From positions 2,048,501 to 2,112,500 of the forward strand of contig NZ_CP102288.1 in the NCBI RefSeq assembly GCF_025151535.1: DNA of 64,000 nt, read 5' to 3'. Shown here piece by piece: positions 63,457-64,000 of the stretch. Position 1 is the first letter of the stretch. Each line of letters opens with the position of its first letter. Source of the stretch: Segatella copri DSM 18205 (lineage in GTDB: Bacteria > Bacteroidota > Bacteroidia > Bacteroidales > Bacteroidaceae). The notes beneath the pieces were generated by a model that was given only the letters and a program-made list of their open reading frames with translations, was not told where the DNA came from and did no database searches. The position numbers were made by a program, and so were the translations under genes.

Positions 63457-63996
63457 TTAAAATTTTAATTTTGATTTTTTCAATTTCAATAGAGCTTCCC
63501 AGCGTGGATCTACAGTTTCCTCTTCTTCCTCACCGCTTCGGGCGGCAGAATGCTCATTGAGCTTTTCAATCATAGCAGAGTTGCATTTTCCAGGTGCATG
63601 CACATGCTTGATGGGAATATTGAGAACTATAAATTCATAGATAAACCAGGCGACATCGAGTATTCCTTCGTTCTCGGCCACAGTCACCAGATCATCATCC
63701 TCTGAGTACTCTTCTCCGAATTTTACGACTAGCCTGTCATTAGTCTCAATGGTTTGAACCATATCGTCCAGACAGATGTCGCATGGTATGTGAACCACTC
63801 CCTCAGTATGGAAATTGAGTTCGAAGAAGTCGTCCGTCCTATTGACAGACAGACTACTTGACAACTCGCCTCTCTGAACATCAGGAGCATCGATTGCCTC
63901 AAAATATTCATTGGTAAGCTTAAATTCCTTTTCGGTTATCCCTTGAGGTAAAGCTTTCAAATCAATCTTAAAAGAATCTATGTTACACATATTCAA
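63457..63996 (-). CDS. DUF177/YceD family protein (large ribosomal RNA accumulation)
   Basis: The protein has 179 residues. The CDICLDD motif (VHIPCDICLDDMVQTIETND) and the C-terminal RWEALLKLKKS are typical of YceD/DUF177 proteins, which are linked with 23S rRNA or ribosome biogenesis. It stands right before rpmF, the usual position. The ATG at 63996 is four bases from the window edge; a longer N-terminus cannot be excluded. Confidence 0.85.
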   Translation of the reverse strand: MNMCNIDSFKIDLKALPQGITEKEFKLTNEYFEAIDAPDVQRGELSSSLSVNRTDDFFELNFHTEGVVHIPCDICLDDMVQTIETNDRLVVKFGEEYSEDDDLVTVAENEGILDVAWFIYEFIVLNIPIKHVHAPGKCNSAMIEKLNEHSAARSGEEEEETVDPRWEALLKLKKSKLKF

Positions 63997-64000
63997 TATA

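Overview
The window looks like the chromosome of a gut-type member of the Bacteroidota, most likely Prevotella/Segatella. The reasons are the promoters, which follow the Bacteroidota pattern (TTTG, 19-21 nt, TAnnTTTG) and lack a clear Shine-Dalgarno; the 2-oxoacid:ferredoxin oxidoreductase cluster; lipoprotein and OmpA families typical of the phylum; and tRNA genes without an encoded CCA.

Layout. 1-1908: 3' part of a cation:proton antiporter. 2.4-8.4 kb: L-rhamnose locus (AraC regulator, kinase, isomerase, permease, and a convergent aldolase). 8.6-10.7 kb: BlaI repressor and an M56/TonB membrane peptidase whose last domain is cut off by an in-frame TAG; three BlaI-type palindromes lie upstream. 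10.7-13.8 kb: a GH28 C-terminal remnant, lolD-cvfB, and a small DUF5053 cassette bracketed by degenerate 46-bp direct repeats. 13.9-22.1 kb: a five-gene, single-direction defence-type operon (type III-like Mod, Res-like helicase/nuclease, a 71-aa protein, a DndD-like SMC ATPase, and a HerA-like ATPase with a possible DndE-like N-terminus). It is preceded by a strongly structured, probably transcribed non-coding region and by a 93-aa gene; both are driven by copies of one duplicated 69-bp promoter. 23.2-26.2 kb: 2-oxoacid:ferredoxin oxidoreductase operon. 26.4-34.1 kb: MATE exporter, trpS, OmpA-like protein, two lipoproteins (one of 1006 aa with collagen-like repeats). 34.3-36.7 kb: an Abi_2/AbiF-type HEPN gene inside 75-bp direct repeats, then 22-bp tandem arrays and a broken OmpA copy. 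36.8-64 kb: mainly minus-strand housekeeping genes: asnS, rluB-like, purB, two tRNA-Val, ompA, mutL, an LptA/OstA-like gene, two parvulin chaperones, guaB, recQ, clpX, clpP, tig, lptB, mlaEF (plus strand), der, era, fabH, rpmF and the DUF177 gene.

The best candidate for an undescribed system is the 13.9-22.6 kb block. It has DndD-like and possibly DndE-like parts but no DndA/B/C sulfur-modification genes; a type III-like adenine methyltransferase and a Res-like translocase/nuclease stand in their place, and a candidate regulatory RNA lies upstream. The second candidate is the repeat-flanked Abi_2 gene. All functional statements rest on reading motifs by eye; no database search was run.
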